Below, piece after piece: positions 39,001 through 50,438 of a stretch of 64,000 nt of DNA. Where the stretch lies: positions 2,418,001 to 2,482,000 of the forward strand of contig JBCAMK010000003.1 of the NCBI GenBank assembly GCA_038503065.1, written 5' to 3'. The notes under the pieces are model-generated. The model was not told the origin of the DNA, searched no databases, and saw only the letters and a list, made by a program, of their open reading frames with translations. The stretch's first letter is position 1; each line of letters opens with the position of its first letter. The translations under genes were made by a program, and so were the position numbers. This DNA comes from Paragyromitra xinjiangensis. Its lineage: Eukaryota > Ascomycota > Pezizomycetes > Pezizales > Discinaceae.

Positions 39001-39934
39001 GATCATCAAACCTAAGCAGCATAGCAAGGGTCCTAGACGGCTTCACAACATCCTCGGTAGTAGATTTTGCCAACGGTTTCGACGACTGCGAAGCTTTAAG
39101 AGCCTTGAGTTGTCGCTGAGCTTCATTCAGATCAAGTACCAACGACTCGATTTGTTTACCGTAGCTGTCCCGCAGACCGCAAACGAGCTCATCCCTAAAC
39201 CCATATCCCTTCCGCGCGTTCCTCATCTCCTCCATGTGAGCCTGCTCCAACTTCTTAATCTCATCTTGATGTGCAACCGCCACACTCGACATCTCAGTTC
39301 TGTGCGACTCGGCTAGCGACGCAAGCGATGATCGATGGTTCGCTTTGACACGCGAGAGGTCCTGTAGGGATGTCGCAACAAACTTTAATTTCTTGGATCC
39401 CTTCACGGGGTGTTTTGAGGCGGCATAACAGATGGAGAGATACAGGACGACAACTACAGTTGCAAGCAACGGGAAAGGATGGTGGTACAGGGACGGGGAA
39501 GGTTGTAAACGTACTTCAGCCTGCTCCTCCGAAACAATAGCGGTGGGTGCACCCCGCGCAATCATAGCCTTGAGTTCTGTCAGCTCTTTACTCAAGCTCC
39601 CGACCTGCGCGAGGAGTCCCTGAGATCGACCGAACGCACTGGTGGTCCAGTCGAATCGGCCGGTTTCGTCATTATCGTTGTGCTCGTTTTCGTTTTGTTC
39701 TTCTTCTTCGTGGGTGGATTCGTTAGGGTCGTTATTAGTGTCGTTAGGTAGGTCGTTATCGTTGAGATGGGTGTTGGTATTATCGTTGTTATTTGTGTCG
39801 TTATTGCTGCTTTTGGGGGATCCTTCGACCAGCTCTCCCTCGTCGGATACAGTCGTTGATGCTGGCGTTAGAACTAGGATGTTCTCGCGGTCCTCGTCTG
39901 AGGATGGCGCCGACGACGCCTTGTTCGCGTTCAT
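36048..39934 (-). CDS. large coiled-coil and Q-rich protein of unknown function
   Basis: Two long open frames join as one gene. Exons: 39934-39515, 39361-38053, 37996-36048; phases agree, 1225 residues. The link between the two frames is a 56-bp intron (donor GTTTGT, branch-like CGCTTAC, acceptor AATAG). Features in order: acidic N/D/E-rich tail (about residues 35-100, many NDN repeats), coiled-coil helices (about 115-260: LTELKAMIA, KKLEQAHMEEMRNARK, LVLDLNEAQRQLKAL), a folded-looking block (LLRFDDLDKAFSVAEIAIPH; WYQSACEKRIRFRFL), long acidic linker, then KRDYFGAGKPWILSSDRMAK and ESLHNPDTYALKMAQQYFNQ (probably conserved), and a disordered P/G/Q-rich C-terminus with Q runs near 36340-36460. 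The 153-bp first intron could be translated through. Start is MNANKASSAPSSDEDRE; the upstream open frame is a CT-rich leader. I do not recognise a family. Confidence 0.7.
36350..36465 (-). repeat. polyglutamine-coding CAG/CAA tract
   Basis: Within the unknown coiled-coil gene, repeated CAG/GCT-type triplets (read on the minus strand) encode alternating Q runs and QA units (AQQQQQVQQAQLQAQQQAQQ and continuing). Prone to length variation. Confidence 0.8.
39362..39514 (-). other. in-frame 153-bp intron that could be retained
   Basis: Starts GTACGT and ends CTACAG. Its length is a multiple of three and it has no stop in the gene's frame. Its translation carries a hydrophobic stretch (PLLATVVVVLYLSICYA) that looks like a membrane segment, so retention would give a different protein. 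Removing it joins two parts of one coiled-coil without a break. Confidence 0.5.
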
Positions 39935-41495
39935 GGTGGGGGGGTATGTAGCGCGCAGAGTGAGAGAAGGGAAGGAGAGGAGAGGGAGGAGAGGAGAGAA
40001 GAGGGAGGACAGGGGAGGGTTGTAGTTGTTTGTTTTGAGCTCACTGGGAGGGAATCTCAAGATGATACAAGAAGGCTCAGAGAAAGAAGAGAAAGGGAAG
40101 GAACCCGGGTAGGGTGACTGGTTAGTCCGCGACGTGGACGTTCGTCGGTGGGGCTGTCCGCGGGACGAAGAAACGTGGGGTCGGGAGAGGGGGAGGGAGG
40201 GGACGATAGCGTAATCGGAAACGTCAAGGGAAGAGATCCGAACGGTGGGTTATTGGGGTATTTCCTTTTCGCCGAGAATAGGGCGAGAGTGGAGGGAAGG
40301 AAAGGGAAATGGAGAAAGAAAGAAAAAGAAACAAAAGCCGTGAACTGCAGTAGAGAAACAAAACACCAAGAGATTGCTCTTGAGAGGCGGCATTTAGCTG
40401 TGAATGAATGTACCGGCAGTAGTAGACAATACGTGTGTAACGCCCTCACTCTACCCACGACGCCTACAGTACAGACTCGACATTCCACGAGATGCAGCAG
40501 AGAATGAATGAGTCTGACGATCAATTAGGAGTACTGTAGAGTATGACCCCGATCATGCCCTCCCTCACTCCTTCCCCCTCACTCCTTCCCCCTCACTCCT
40601 TCGTGACAGCACCCAGAACCTTCTCTTTCAACCTCACGTACTGCAGACAGAAAGGCGAAAAGTCGGAATAGTATCGCGCGGATCCCCCAAGCATTGACGA
40701 ATCCAAAACCCCTTCCTCCCCAGGGAGGGGTGTGCGTTGGCCCCCATCACCCAACCCTACCCTCAGTGATCTCCACCAGCTGTAAACAAAATTCACAACA
40801 GACAAACCCCCCCTCCATGGCATTGGCTAGGAGCACTGAGGCAACCCTTGCCCTGCATAAAACAAATCCCACTCCTGCTGTTTTTCCGATTTTCATGTTG
40901 CGTGCAGGTGCAATAATATTTCAGTGCCCTTTTGTAATCATCGATCCCTCTTCCCCGGTGGGGTATACTCTACCTCCGCGGCGTAGCTGCAATTTGAATG
41001 GGATACAGGAGACAGGAAACAAAACCTGGAGTACCTATAGCTCCAAGACGTGGGGGAATAACTGTCAGTACATGCTTATGTACCATGGTAATCCACATAG
41101 ACCCCACTGTAAGCAAACTTCTATGTACATACTCGTTAGTACTCACTCTATGTAATGTGCAAGTACTCCAAGTGCATAACCGCCTCTGCAGACGCCACTT
41201 CAAACCTTCATGTCTTTCTCTATAGGTATCGTCATAAAAGAGTCAAAAAGAGTGCCAAAAAAAGAATCACGAAAACTAAAATCCCGCCAAAAAAACGAAT
41301 GTTACTCATGAGATCTCCCATCTACGGATATCGTCGGCTCAGTAGAAAAAGAAACTACAACCCAAAGTCTTTAGATCCTAGCATCATACGTTCCTCGAAC
41401 GTCCCAAAAACTAATCAACCAAAAGTCGTCGGATATAAGAAATCCCGCCCAAAAAGAACCGCAAAAGAACTCATATGGCAAACTCAGCCAAAACT
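39935..41495. other. intergenic, promoter of the coiled-coil gene and GH76 3' side
   Basis: Purine/pyrimidine-skewed near 39935-40400 (probable 5' leader and core promoter of the coiled-coil gene), then a 3 x 14 bp tandem repeat at 40562-40601. No supported gene. Confidence 0.45.
40562..40601. repeat. short tandem repeat, about 3 x 14 bp
   Basis: Near-exact repeats of CTCACTCCTTCCCC. Non-coding, between genes. Confidence 0.7.
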
Positions 41496-42899
41496 TCACC
41501 GCACAACCTCCAACACCGCCCGCAACGCCGCCAACCCTCCTGAATGGCTCTCTACCGTCCTTCCACGTCCTCTATCATTCAAATCACCACCTGTTAGCAT
41601 AACTGTCGACCCACTCTTAGGGTTCAAGTAATCCGCTGCTCCCGGATCCATCTTAGTCTCAAAAACCTCCTTCCTCGCCGCCGAAGCGTCCTTCGGCGCA
41701 CCCCACCACGCACCAACCACACCCGCCTTATTTCTCGTCGCCCATGCCGCCGCCGCATTGCGAGTAATAAACCCGTTATACTGCGCGCACGAGTGTTCAT
41801 GCCACTCCCGCACCTCCGTCGTAAAGGTGACACCCACCGGCAACGGTACACAGAATAGAGTGAGGTGGTGCATCCAGATCCCTTTAAACGTGTGTCCGTT
41901 CTGTGAGCAGTATGATTCCGGATCACACTTCTCTGTTAAGATACCATCGCGCACAATCTCGCCGACTTTTCCTTCACTCGTTATTACCGCGTTGATGAGC
42001 TCGAATCCTTCCTCAAGATATGTGCGATCCTCAGTCGCCTCCGCAAGCCCACGTAGTCCGGATAGCAGCACGCCTTGGTTGTATGTATACACCATTTCGT
42101 CTCTTTCATCGCATTTTTTCTCGCCAGCCTCTGGTGGGTCGTTGAGACGGGAGATGTGGAAGCCGTCGGTGTAGAGCCCGTGTGCGTTCTGCATGTTGCT
42201 CTGTTTGAGCCAATTATAGCCCTTCTTTGCGTTATCTAGGTATGTCACGTTGCGCTGCGGGTGGTAGAGATACATTGACACTGAGGCAGAGATGAAGAGC
42301 TCATTCGTGATAGCATTCTTGTACGGTTCAAGCCAGGGACTCCACACCATGCCTCCGCCGCAGAGCGCCTCGTCCCAGCCCGTCTCGGCCAGCTCGTAGA
42401 ACTCAAGTGCGCGCTGCGCGAACGCGGGTTTCCATTCAACGCCAGTCCAGGCAGAGGATGGAAAAGTGGCCGTGCGGAAGTCAATCATTTTAACGGCTTC
42501 AAGCCATTGTAGGACGACCCAGAGGATATCGTCGAAAGCTTGTTGCTTCAACCCGACGTCATCTTGGCCGTAGAAGAACGAAACAACTTGAGCAAAATAT
42601 CGATTTGAGAGGGCGCGGTGAGAACGGGAGGCAGATAGAGAGTTAGTTGATGCCGCCAATAGCGTGCCGAGTACGGCACGCGTCCAGTCGATGCCAGTCG
42701 GGTAGGTGCCAGTTTGAAAAGAGAAAAACTGGTCCTGTAGCGTCGCAAGAGCAACGGCCATAGTGTCCAGTGGACTAGATTCTGCTGCATCTTTGTCCGG
42801 AAGGACTAAAGGGATCTCATCGGCTGCTGCCAGAGCTAAAGCGAGAGGGCTCCCAAGGCAAAGGGCCGAAAACGCCAATAAAAGTTGCGATGGCCGCAT
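41496..42899 (-). CDS. GH76 endo-alpha-1,6-mannanase-like, secreted
   Basis: Glycoside hydrolase family 76; acts on or rearranges alpha-1,6-mannan chains in the cell wall. Single exon, 467 residues. Signal peptide: MRPSQLLLAFSALCLGSPLA, then a short spacer. GH76 features: catalytic aspartate pair in FDDILWVVLQWLEA, then PSSAWTGVEWKP, CGGGMVWSPW, the KNAITNELFI repeat segment, YTYNQGVLLSGLRGL, and FKGIWMHHLTLF. Unlike the Dcw1/Dfg5 wall proteins it has no clear C-terminal GPI signal (it ends ALRAVLEVVR), so it is more likely released. The C-terminal region from about residue 400 is less conserved. Full length. Alternative: a GH76 with transglycosylase rather than hydrolase activity. Confidence 0.92.
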   Translation of the reverse strand: MRPSQLLLAFSALCLGSPLALALAAADEIPLVLPDKDAAESSPLDTMAVALATLQDQFFSFQTGTYPTGIDWTRAVLGTLLAASTNSLSASRSHRALSNRYFAQVVSFFYGQDDVGLKQQAFDDILWVVLQWLEAVKMIDFRTATFPSSAWTGVEWKPAFAQRALEFYELAETGWDEALCGGGMVWSPWLEPYKNAITNELFISASVSMYLYHPQRNVTYLDNAKKGYNWLKQSNMQNAHGLYTDGFHISRLNDPPEAGEKKCDERDEMVYTYNQGVLLSGLRGLAEATEDRTYLEEGFELINAVITSEGKVGEIVRDGILTEKCDPESYCSQNGHTFKGIWMHHLTLFCVPLPVGVTFTTEVREWHEHSCAQYNGFITRNAAAAWATRNKAGVVGAWWGAPKDASAARKEVFETKMDPGAADYLNPKSGSTVMLTGGDLNDRGRGRTVESHSGGLAALRAVLEVVR

Positions 42900-45855
42900 T
42901 TCTAGACTATTTTCTTCTGTAAGGTAGGGGCTTCAAATCTGCAGCTTTCCTTCACGTCGTAGGCCGCGAGAAATATGGAGAAAATTTAGGAGAGCTCCCC
43001 TCCCAGCGAGCAATCGTTTGGTCCGTCCAAAAACTGGGTGTGGTGGCTGGGCGCCGTCTGGTCCTAGCCAACTAGTTGGAGACTGAATCATTTTTTGGAG
43101 GCTCAAGTATATACCCCCTTCTCCAAGGGGTATGCACAAGCCTGATAGCGCACCTGATCGCGGACCACCTCTCAACTGACAAAAAGATTGGCTACACCCA
43201 GTCAACAGGAAACCCACTGTAGCAAAGGGAAAGTGACTTCTACCTAGATGCTGATATTCTAATTAGTCTGGTCTCCTTAATCATCACTCTATGAGTAGCT
43301 CTATCTAAATCTGCGCACTTCCCTCAACCACCAAATTTAGGCGTCTTGACAGTCCGTCAATTTTTTGGTCTTAATAGATGGGCCCGGCAGCAGTTGGCTG
43401 CGGTCGACCGTGGTCGGACGGGACAATTGCTTGAACTGGCTGAGCCCAAGGGCAAGCTCTCGAGTCTCACCCTGCCCCTTCCAAGTTTCACCCACGAGTT
43501 CCAAGAACAAGTTGCATTCCCCGCATGGACATGTTCGGATGGGACGGAGACAGGGGTCACAAGGTTATCGATAGCCGTACCTGACAAGGGCTCGTGCAAC
43601 CCTTGGCATTTCCCCGCGTTTAAGCGGGCCGAAGATGCTAGATCTGGACTATTTTGAGCTGACGGCGAATCGGGTTGAGTTGAGATTTGGTACTTTTTCT
43701 TTTTTCTCTTCTGTCACCGGGGTTCATCACGAGTCGGGTTGGCGGGTTTGAGGTGTGTAAAGGGTATTTATAGTACTAAAAATAGTATCTACAAACAAAT
43801 CGGAGCGTTAGCATTCGGAGAAAGAAGTTGAGGATTTTGTATCTTGCCTAAATGCAAACTTACGTGCGTCATCAGATCACCTCACTTCATGTGCCTGGGC
43901 GAAACTACAGAGGGTTTCAAGGGACATCATGTTATTTGTAGCTGGTTAGCTGAGCCCTTGTAGTCGATTAGTTTGTCTTTGATCATGAGAGATCTCATTG
44001 AAGACAAGTGAATACCAGCAGTAGTCAGGTCAGCAAATCTAGAAACTAAAGAAAGATAGCTTTTGATGAATCCTCGTCAGTAACAACAGGAGGAAAGGGG
44101 TGGTAAGAGTCCAGATAGAGCTGAGGTGCGACTGTAGAGTATTCGGTGGTCAGGTTAGAGTCCTTCGCAGTATCAAACTGAAGCCTGTTGTTGTAAACGT
44201 CCACCGGATGAGCACGAGACCGTTTCTTAGCGTCTGAACCCACCACCTCTTCACTTCACCTCTCCACCCACCGACAGCCACCACTAAATCTAACTAATTG
44301 AAAAGATTGCTAGTATCAAAATTACTCCCCTTTCCTGCACCTATACCGATTATCTCTTAACTTCCCCATTCCATTTAAAACTTCTCCCGATATCCTTATG
44401 GATATGTGCTCGGGGGTTAAAAACAGTAGGAGCCATCCCATGCTACACTTCAGAAGAGAATTATGGAAACTTTGCATAAATCATCAGAGACGATATATGA
44501 TACTAGTAAGTCATCTCAGCTAAGAGACCAAGAGAGCGTCTGATTCAGATGTTAATCATGTCTATGGCTTTCTATCAAGTCCTAGAGATGAAAATACGAA
44601 ACGTGTTATAGTAGCGGGTGACGCCTTGCTTCTCACTATCACATTCTCCTCGATGGCAATTGAGGAGGGAATTTTGAAATGTTTCTCTCTAGGAAATGGG
44701 TCATGCCTTTGATGGAAGAAAGAGACTGTCGTAAGGACTACAGAATGGCTGACAGTGGGTTGATTCAGCGGAGTTGGTAGAGTATGATTATATCCACTAC
44801 GTTTGGTAGCGTGCGCGAATAGTTTTTATAGTGAGGTCAAGAAGGAGCCGCATCACCGGGTGAGAATTTATACCTGATATAGAGATACTTTGGCTGAAAG
44901 CTGATGGTAATTGCAGCAAGTCTGCTAGGGATCTGTTAAGTGCAAAACTAAGGATGCGAAGGAGGCTATTTTTAAACGAAATTTAGAAACGATGCGATTT
45001 CAGTGCATTTGCGGATACCGAGACCCGTTGCCAACAAATACCCAGAGCTCCTAACCAGATGTGGGGACTCGTGCTTCAGCTACCGACTCTTGGTAGCAAC
45101 TTGAACGCATGGAGTACAATACTTGGCTATACACTTTTGCATCGTTTCCCCCATCTTGACCGCTGGAGAACTGTCTAGAGGAAGGAAATGGGTGGTAGGA
45201 GGAACGGCCATGGACACGATATTAGGGAAGCTAATACAAGGGCACGATTAAGGAATATTAGAGTTGATAGGAGGAAAGGTACCCATCGTATTATTGGCTT
45301 TATAGACATCAGTTATTATTAAGGAGTCTGGTTATCATTGGTGGATATTCTGTAGTAGCAAAGCTACGACAAAAATAAGAGAGAAGGTTACCGTTAACGG
45401 TGATGGTAATAGATCTGAGTTCCAACTAAAGTGGGTTGCTAACATGGATTTCCGATGATGAAAACGTAAGTAATCGAAGACCCTATGGACAATATGCCAG
45501 GGTAGCCAGGTGCAGGTGATCATATAGTTTTGTGATTTGAGGAAAGATGGCAGGCTATAGATGTCTTATCCCCATATTATACGTCGTAAAAGAGTACTGG
45601 CGATGTTAAGAATGCTTTTACTACTGGGTTAGGGTTCCCCGAACCTTGCCAGGATAGACAGCCCCACCTACCACTAAGTTCGATAGGTGTTGAATATTTC
45701 ACCGGGGTTACTCTATTTATGGGATTGCACTCACAAGCATCCTCCGAAGTTAGAGTCCAGATTCAGCACCTTTGCTATGCGATATCTCATCTCGTGTTCA
45801 TCTCGTGCCTGTCAGCAAGTCATCCCCATCATCCCATCCATCATCTATATATCCC
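42900..45855. other. 3-kb gene-poor region
   Basis: No frame that I can support. The 43346-43657 frame lacks a recognisable domain and could be a remnant. No element with clear ends seen. The stretch is long for an otherwise dense locus and may be decayed repeats. Confidence 0.45.
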
Positions 45856-46446
45856 TCACTGATCAGACTTCCTAACCCCATCACCATCTTCCATCTCAAG
45901 CGGTAATATATCCGTCTTCAGCTCCCTCGTCTTTTTGCCTATCGGCTGCGGGGCCCTCTCATTCTCCTGCACATAGAACCTCCTCAACAACATGATAGCC
46001 TCATTCCTAAATATCCCACCCACACACTCATATCCCTTCTCTCCATCACCGCCCCCACTCCTCTTACTAGAGCCATCTTCATGTAGCCTCAACACCCCTC
46101 CACACCCACCAAACCGCTCATTCAAGCACCCATAGTAGACCCTCCTAATGCCGAGCTGGCGCAGGGCAGACGCACACATGATGCATGGCTCCACAGTGAC
46201 ATATAGGTCTGTCTCCTTGAAAATTTCTGGAGGGTGAGACTGGAGAATGTGTTCGATACCGATAAACTCAGCGTGACGGGTACCGCAGAGGGAACGGTTG
46301 GTGTCATTCATACCACGGGCTATGATTGTGGAGTTGTGGACGAAAACACATCCGACGGGGACTTCGTCGGTGGAGAGCGCAAGCTCGGCCTGGGCAAGGG
46401 CCTGGAGCATGAAGGATTCGTGTATTGCACGCTCTGGGGGCGTCAT
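45856..46446 (-). CDS. tad2: tRNA-specific adenosine-34 deaminase, catalytic subunit Tad2
   Basis: Zinc-dependent deaminase that converts adenosine to inosine at the wobble position of tRNAs, working as a heterodimer with Tad3. Single exon, 196 residues. The zinc-binding and catalytic motifs are both present: HAE in GTRHAEFIGIEHIL and PCxxC in VEPCIMCASALRQLGI. The bacterial TadA-like core starts at FMLQALAQAELALSTDEVPV. A fungal insertion (GSSKRSGGGDGEKGYEC) lies before the last helices (FRNEAIMLLRRFYVQEN), and the tail is acidic. The catalytic Glu in HAE marks it as Tad2, as Tad3 lacks it. Divergent from the TFIIIC gene. Confidence 0.95.
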   Translation of the reverse strand: MTPPERAIHESFMLQALAQAELALSTDEVPVGCVFVHNSTIIARGMNDTNRSLCGTRHAEFIGIEHILQSHPPEIFKETDLYVTVEPCIMCASALRQLGIRRVYYGCLNERFGGCGGVLRLHEDGSSKRSGGGDGEKGYECVGGIFRNEAIMLLRRFYVQENERAPQPIGKKTRELKTDILPLEMEDGDGVRKSDQ

Positions 46447-46679
46447 CTTGGGAGCGAAGAGTTTCTGGTATTTTTACAAATTGTTTGCGGCTCTTCCATA
46501 AAAGAAACCTGGAAATCTAGAAATAATTAAAGCCGGGTAAGTTATCGTGACTTTAATTTCAATTTCGAGATTCTTCTTGAGCCTCAGTTTAATTAACGAT
46601 ATCATGTCCAGTATCCCCAATCTCCCCCTCCTTTACCTCTCCTACCACCTCCTCTACTCCGATATTCGCATCAGCAAAG
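46447..46679. promoter_or_regulatory. shared divergent promoter, tad2 / TFIIIC subunit
   Basis: 233 bp between the two start codons. Arrangement only; no motif is claimed. Confidence 0.45.
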
Positions 46680-49072
46680 ATGGTCCGCGCAACGCGGAAT
46701 CGGAAACCTACAAACTACGCTCTTGACCCATACAAAGACCTCGACAGTGACAACACCGACCCCCCTGCCCAGCGCGACTCCTCCGAAGACGAAGACTTCC
46801 AAATCGCCCCCAAATCCACCATCGACCCCAATGCACCTGAGGACGCCGATGCCGCCGACGCCAGTCCCTCAGACGATGCTTCCGTCTCCGACGAACTCTC
46901 CCCACTTGAAGACGATGACGCTTCCGACGAGGGCTACCAGCAACGGGGCTCGAAAAAGCCCCGTACTCCCCGTACAACCCTCGTGCGTGGGGCAACACTA
47001 GAGGCCACCCCCGGTGAAGGAGCCCGTCTTCACCGTCCCCACAAATTCCGCGTCAACCGTCTCCCGGAGTCCCTCACCGGCATGCGTCGTCGTGATCGTC
47101 TCGCAATGCTAGATACGCTCAATAACCCCGATGCGGAAGTCCTGCCAATCGGAATGCGGCCCCCGGATCCATCAGTCAAGATCACTTACCGTCCGGGCTT
47201 CATCAAATCCACAGGTAAACGAGAACGCATAGTAACAGCATACGGCGGTAATAACGAGACGCTTGTTAAAGCCGTCAAGGTCCGCGATACGTATATTGGG
47301 CTTCCTGCGGTGCCGGAGAGGTCATGTTTGGGGTTTACTCCATTCTGGAAGAAGGGTCAAGATGAACATGTGGATATGGGAATGGGACGGCAGAAGACGC
47401 AGAGAGTCGAGTATTATGATGCGCCGGGGACTGTGACGGGTGCGGGCGTAGAAAGGTATTTACCAGCTGCGACGGGGTTTCAGATTAAGTGTATCATTGG
47501 CCCGCAGACGGGGAAGAAGATTATTACGTTTCAGAGATTTGGGATGCATGATCTGGCGGGAACTGGGAAGGGGAAGAAGGGGTTTATTTTAAATGCCGGG
47601 GGACATGTGTTAGGGATGGATTGGGCACCGAATCGGCCGAAAGGTGTGTTTCTACTCCAATCTAGTTGATTATCTCCTCTCGGTATAGCTGGTTTAACGG
47701 AGATATAGGTTGGCAATACCTCGCTATATCCACCAAGTCTGACGGCGCCTATAACACTCCCACCCCCGACCCAAACGTAGACCCAAACGAACCACCCCCG
47801 ACCTTGCCCTCCGCCTTTGACCGTGACCCCTCTCCATCTTGTATCCAAATTTGGCGTTTCCCCTGTAATGCTGCTGGCTCTCCCTCCGGTGCGCCCTCTC
47901 TTGCCCTTGCACTGTGCCATGAATGGGGCCCAGCCCGAGGTCTTCGCTGGTGTCAAATCCCCAAAGAATCTAAGAACGAAAAAGACCTCGGCCTTCTCGG
48001 CGCCGTATTCCGGGACGGAAACGTTCGAATTCTCCGCATAGTCCTACCTGATGATGACACTGACGGCGACTGCGTCTTCGGTAACCTCTCCTACCCCCGA
48101 GTGATATCCCATGACTAACTATGACTAACCATCACAGTAAAACTCCTCGAACCCGCCTTCGAATGCACCCTCCCAGACACAATCTGCACAACAATGGCCT
48201 GGATCTCCGACCACGAAGTAGTAGTTGGCTGTGCGAACGGTGCTATCGCCGCCTGGTCCCTCCCACAAGCTCTCGATCCTACACTAACCTTCACACCTTA
48301 TCTCTACGCCCCCATCCACCAAACCTACATAGCCTCACTCGCAACCTGCTACCCTTCGTTTCCATCCCACATCATCACAGCATCACTCGATGGATACTGC
48401 CGCCTTACTAGCCTCCTCGACCCATTCACAGATACAGTCGTAAATAACCGCAGTCGTATAGCACCCACAACAATCGCCTGGGTCGACCACGTGAATGCCG
48501 CCGTAAGCTGCGAGGAGGGCGCATGGGTCAAGTTCTACCCTCTCAGAAGATTCTTCAGCGCAACCACGTGCTGTAAACACCACGGTGTAGTCGGTAGTGT
48601 CGCCGGGAGTCTATGCCATAGTTTCGTCGTAAGCGGAGGAAGCGAGGGGGAGTGCAGCTTTAGTAATCCCGTCCGCAGAACATTCCACGGGAAGATCGTA
48701 AGTTCATCCCACTCCGTATGATAGCTCGTGTTGATGGGAGTAGAAAAATTATCAACAGACTTGGTTCCATCTGGAGTATGCGAAGAAGAGTAATATGTTC
48801 CGTATGAGTGAGGGGTTTAAGCTAGAGGAGTTTGAGACGAAGAGCGAGAAGATGAAGAGACGGCAGAATAATACTGCGTTGGTTCATTCGACTGTTTGTG
48901 TTCTCCTCTGATTTTTGTGGTCGGGTCGTGGGCTGATGAGGTGTAGGCGTATCCTGAGGAGTCGAATATTACGCAGGTTTGTTGGAATCCTAATACGCTG
49001 TGTGGGGCGTGGGCAACGGCGGGGACGGCATGTGGGTTGGTTAGGGTGGAGGATGTGGCGATTGAGTGTTGA
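46680..49072 (+). CDS. TFIIIC WD40 subunit (Tfc6/Sfc6-like)
   Basis: Probable subunit of RNA polymerase III initiation factor TFIIIC, which binds the B box of tRNA genes. Five exons: 46680-47643, 47709-48080, 48138-48697, 48759-48893, 48947-49072, all in phase, 718 residues. The acidic N-terminus (SSEDEDFQIAPKS.. DDASDEGYQ) precedes a beta-propeller-like body: GMDWAPNRPKGWQYLAISTK + SDG, IQIWRFPC, WGPARGLRWCQIP, LGLLGAVFRDGNVRILRI, MAWISDHEVVVGCANGAIAAW, HIITASLDGYCRL, and at the end ITQVCWNPNTLCGAWATAGT. The spacing of WD-type blades and large disordered N-terminus fit Tfc6/Sfc6. I identify it from recalled orthologue layout, so a different WD40 protein is possible. The exon 4 donor GTTTGT is weak but gives phase 0. 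Confidence 0.65.
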
Positions 49073-49543
49073 TGTGGGTGGGGTTGGATAGGTTGGATGG
49101 ATAGTGGTGCTCAGATAGTGGTTTGTGGTTTACATGCACAGGCTGGGCGATAGCTCTTGAGATTATTGGAGTGAAAATGTGGTCCAGGTAGCTGCATTCT
49201 TTCAACGAAACGGAAAAATAACGACGAAACCGATGCTCTTTCAAAAAGGGTTTGAGCCGAGTGATATATCATGATGTTAGCTAGATCCTTCTCACTCCAC
49301 AGGCCATCAGATGCGTCCTAGCATTTTCTGAAATGTATGATCAGGCTATTAGTGTCGTGAAAATTATAGTCTTCTCCTAATATTTACCTTGAGAAACCGA
49401 AATCAATGGCTTGGGTCTTAACTCTGCTGGCCAATTGCGCCGGTTAACGCACAACTTCTAAGACTTTACCTACAAAAACTTCATTTAACTGAAATCATCC
49501 CATAAGTCGTTACAATTTACCAATGCCACCGGAAACCACAAAT
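49073..49543. other. convergent 3' intergenic region
   Basis: Between the TFIIIC-subunit gene and F-box/ankyrin gene 3. No frame or repeat recognised. Confidence 0.5.
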
Positions 49544-50438
49544 TCATGATTGCTCAGGATTATGCGACCCGGACTGATCCCCAGATGTATTGAGATCAGG
49601 AGGATGCACTACACGACGAAAACCAGTATCCGCCCCTCTGCCCAACAACAAATCAATAACAGCATCAGCCGTGTCGCGCCTAGTCATAAACTTGTATAAA
49701 TACACACTACTCAGTGCCGTCGCTCCATGCGTATCCTGAGCATCCATAGAAACACCGTGATCCAATAAGAGCAAAGCCACCCCGTACGTATATTCAGAAG
49801 TGTTTATAACGGCCCAGTGAAGCGGTGTTTTCTCCCTGTTAGATAACGCCGTTACGTCTGCTCCCGCTTCGAGAAGGAATTTAACAACCGATGAAGAGGT
49901 GCGTTTTCGCTTCAGATCCCCTATTGCTGCGTAGTGGAGTGCAGTTCCCCCAAAGTATCGCGAATCTTCCTCATCCCGAAATCGGCGCCTTTTGCGGGGT
50001 GGTGGTGGTTCCTTGGCGCGTATTTCTAGGCTGGCTCCCATGCTGACGAGCATTCGGACTATGGCTATATGACCGAATTGGGCTGCGTACTGGAGGGCCG
50101 TCATTGGCGGAGGTGTTGTGAGGTATTCGTACTCCTTTATAATGGGGATGTCGAAAGAGTCGATTTCACTTCCGTTGGATAGCATTATCTAAAAAGTTAG
50201 AGATGAAGCTAGCTATGGCGTTGTTTTAGATCTTGATCACCTTGACTAAGTCCTTATGCCCATGACGCGCAGCCCAAAAAAAGGCCTGAGTCTTCCGAGC
50301 ATTCTTAAGGGCAGTTTCTAGGAGTGGGATGAGGAAAGTTAATCGACGGCAGGCTTGGAGGAGGTTCGCAAGACCGTCCATATCGAGGTTCCCAGAAATT
50401 TCAAGGAGAAGCTCATTTGGAAGATCGAGTAGCGGCAT
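49544..50438 (-). CDS. F-box/ankyrin-repeat protein 3 (short)
   Basis: Two exons, 50438-50241 and 50188-49544 (52-bp intron with a CTCTAACTTTTTAG acceptor), phase 0, 280 residues. The F-box is MPLLDLPNELLLEISGNLDM. Ankyrin-like repeats: TQAFFWAARHGHKDLVKVIK at the end of exon 1, then MTALQYAAQFGHIAIVRMLV, GTALHYAAIGDLKR, KTPLHWAVINTSEYTYGVAL and GATALSSVYLYKF. A basic insert (PPPRKRRRFRDEE) interrupts the repeats. This gene is shorter than the two others of its type and has an intron the others lack, so it could be a partly degraded copy, but the frame is intact. Confidence 0.8.

Noticed and set aside
37997..40060. Two separate genes at 36.0-38.0 and 38.0-40.0 kb
   Set aside because: A 56-bp intron in correct phase joins the two frames, and there is no space for a promoter between them.
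43346..43657. 103-codon plus-strand frame with an equally open opposite strand
   Set aside because: Both strands open through GC-rich sequence; no motif on either.
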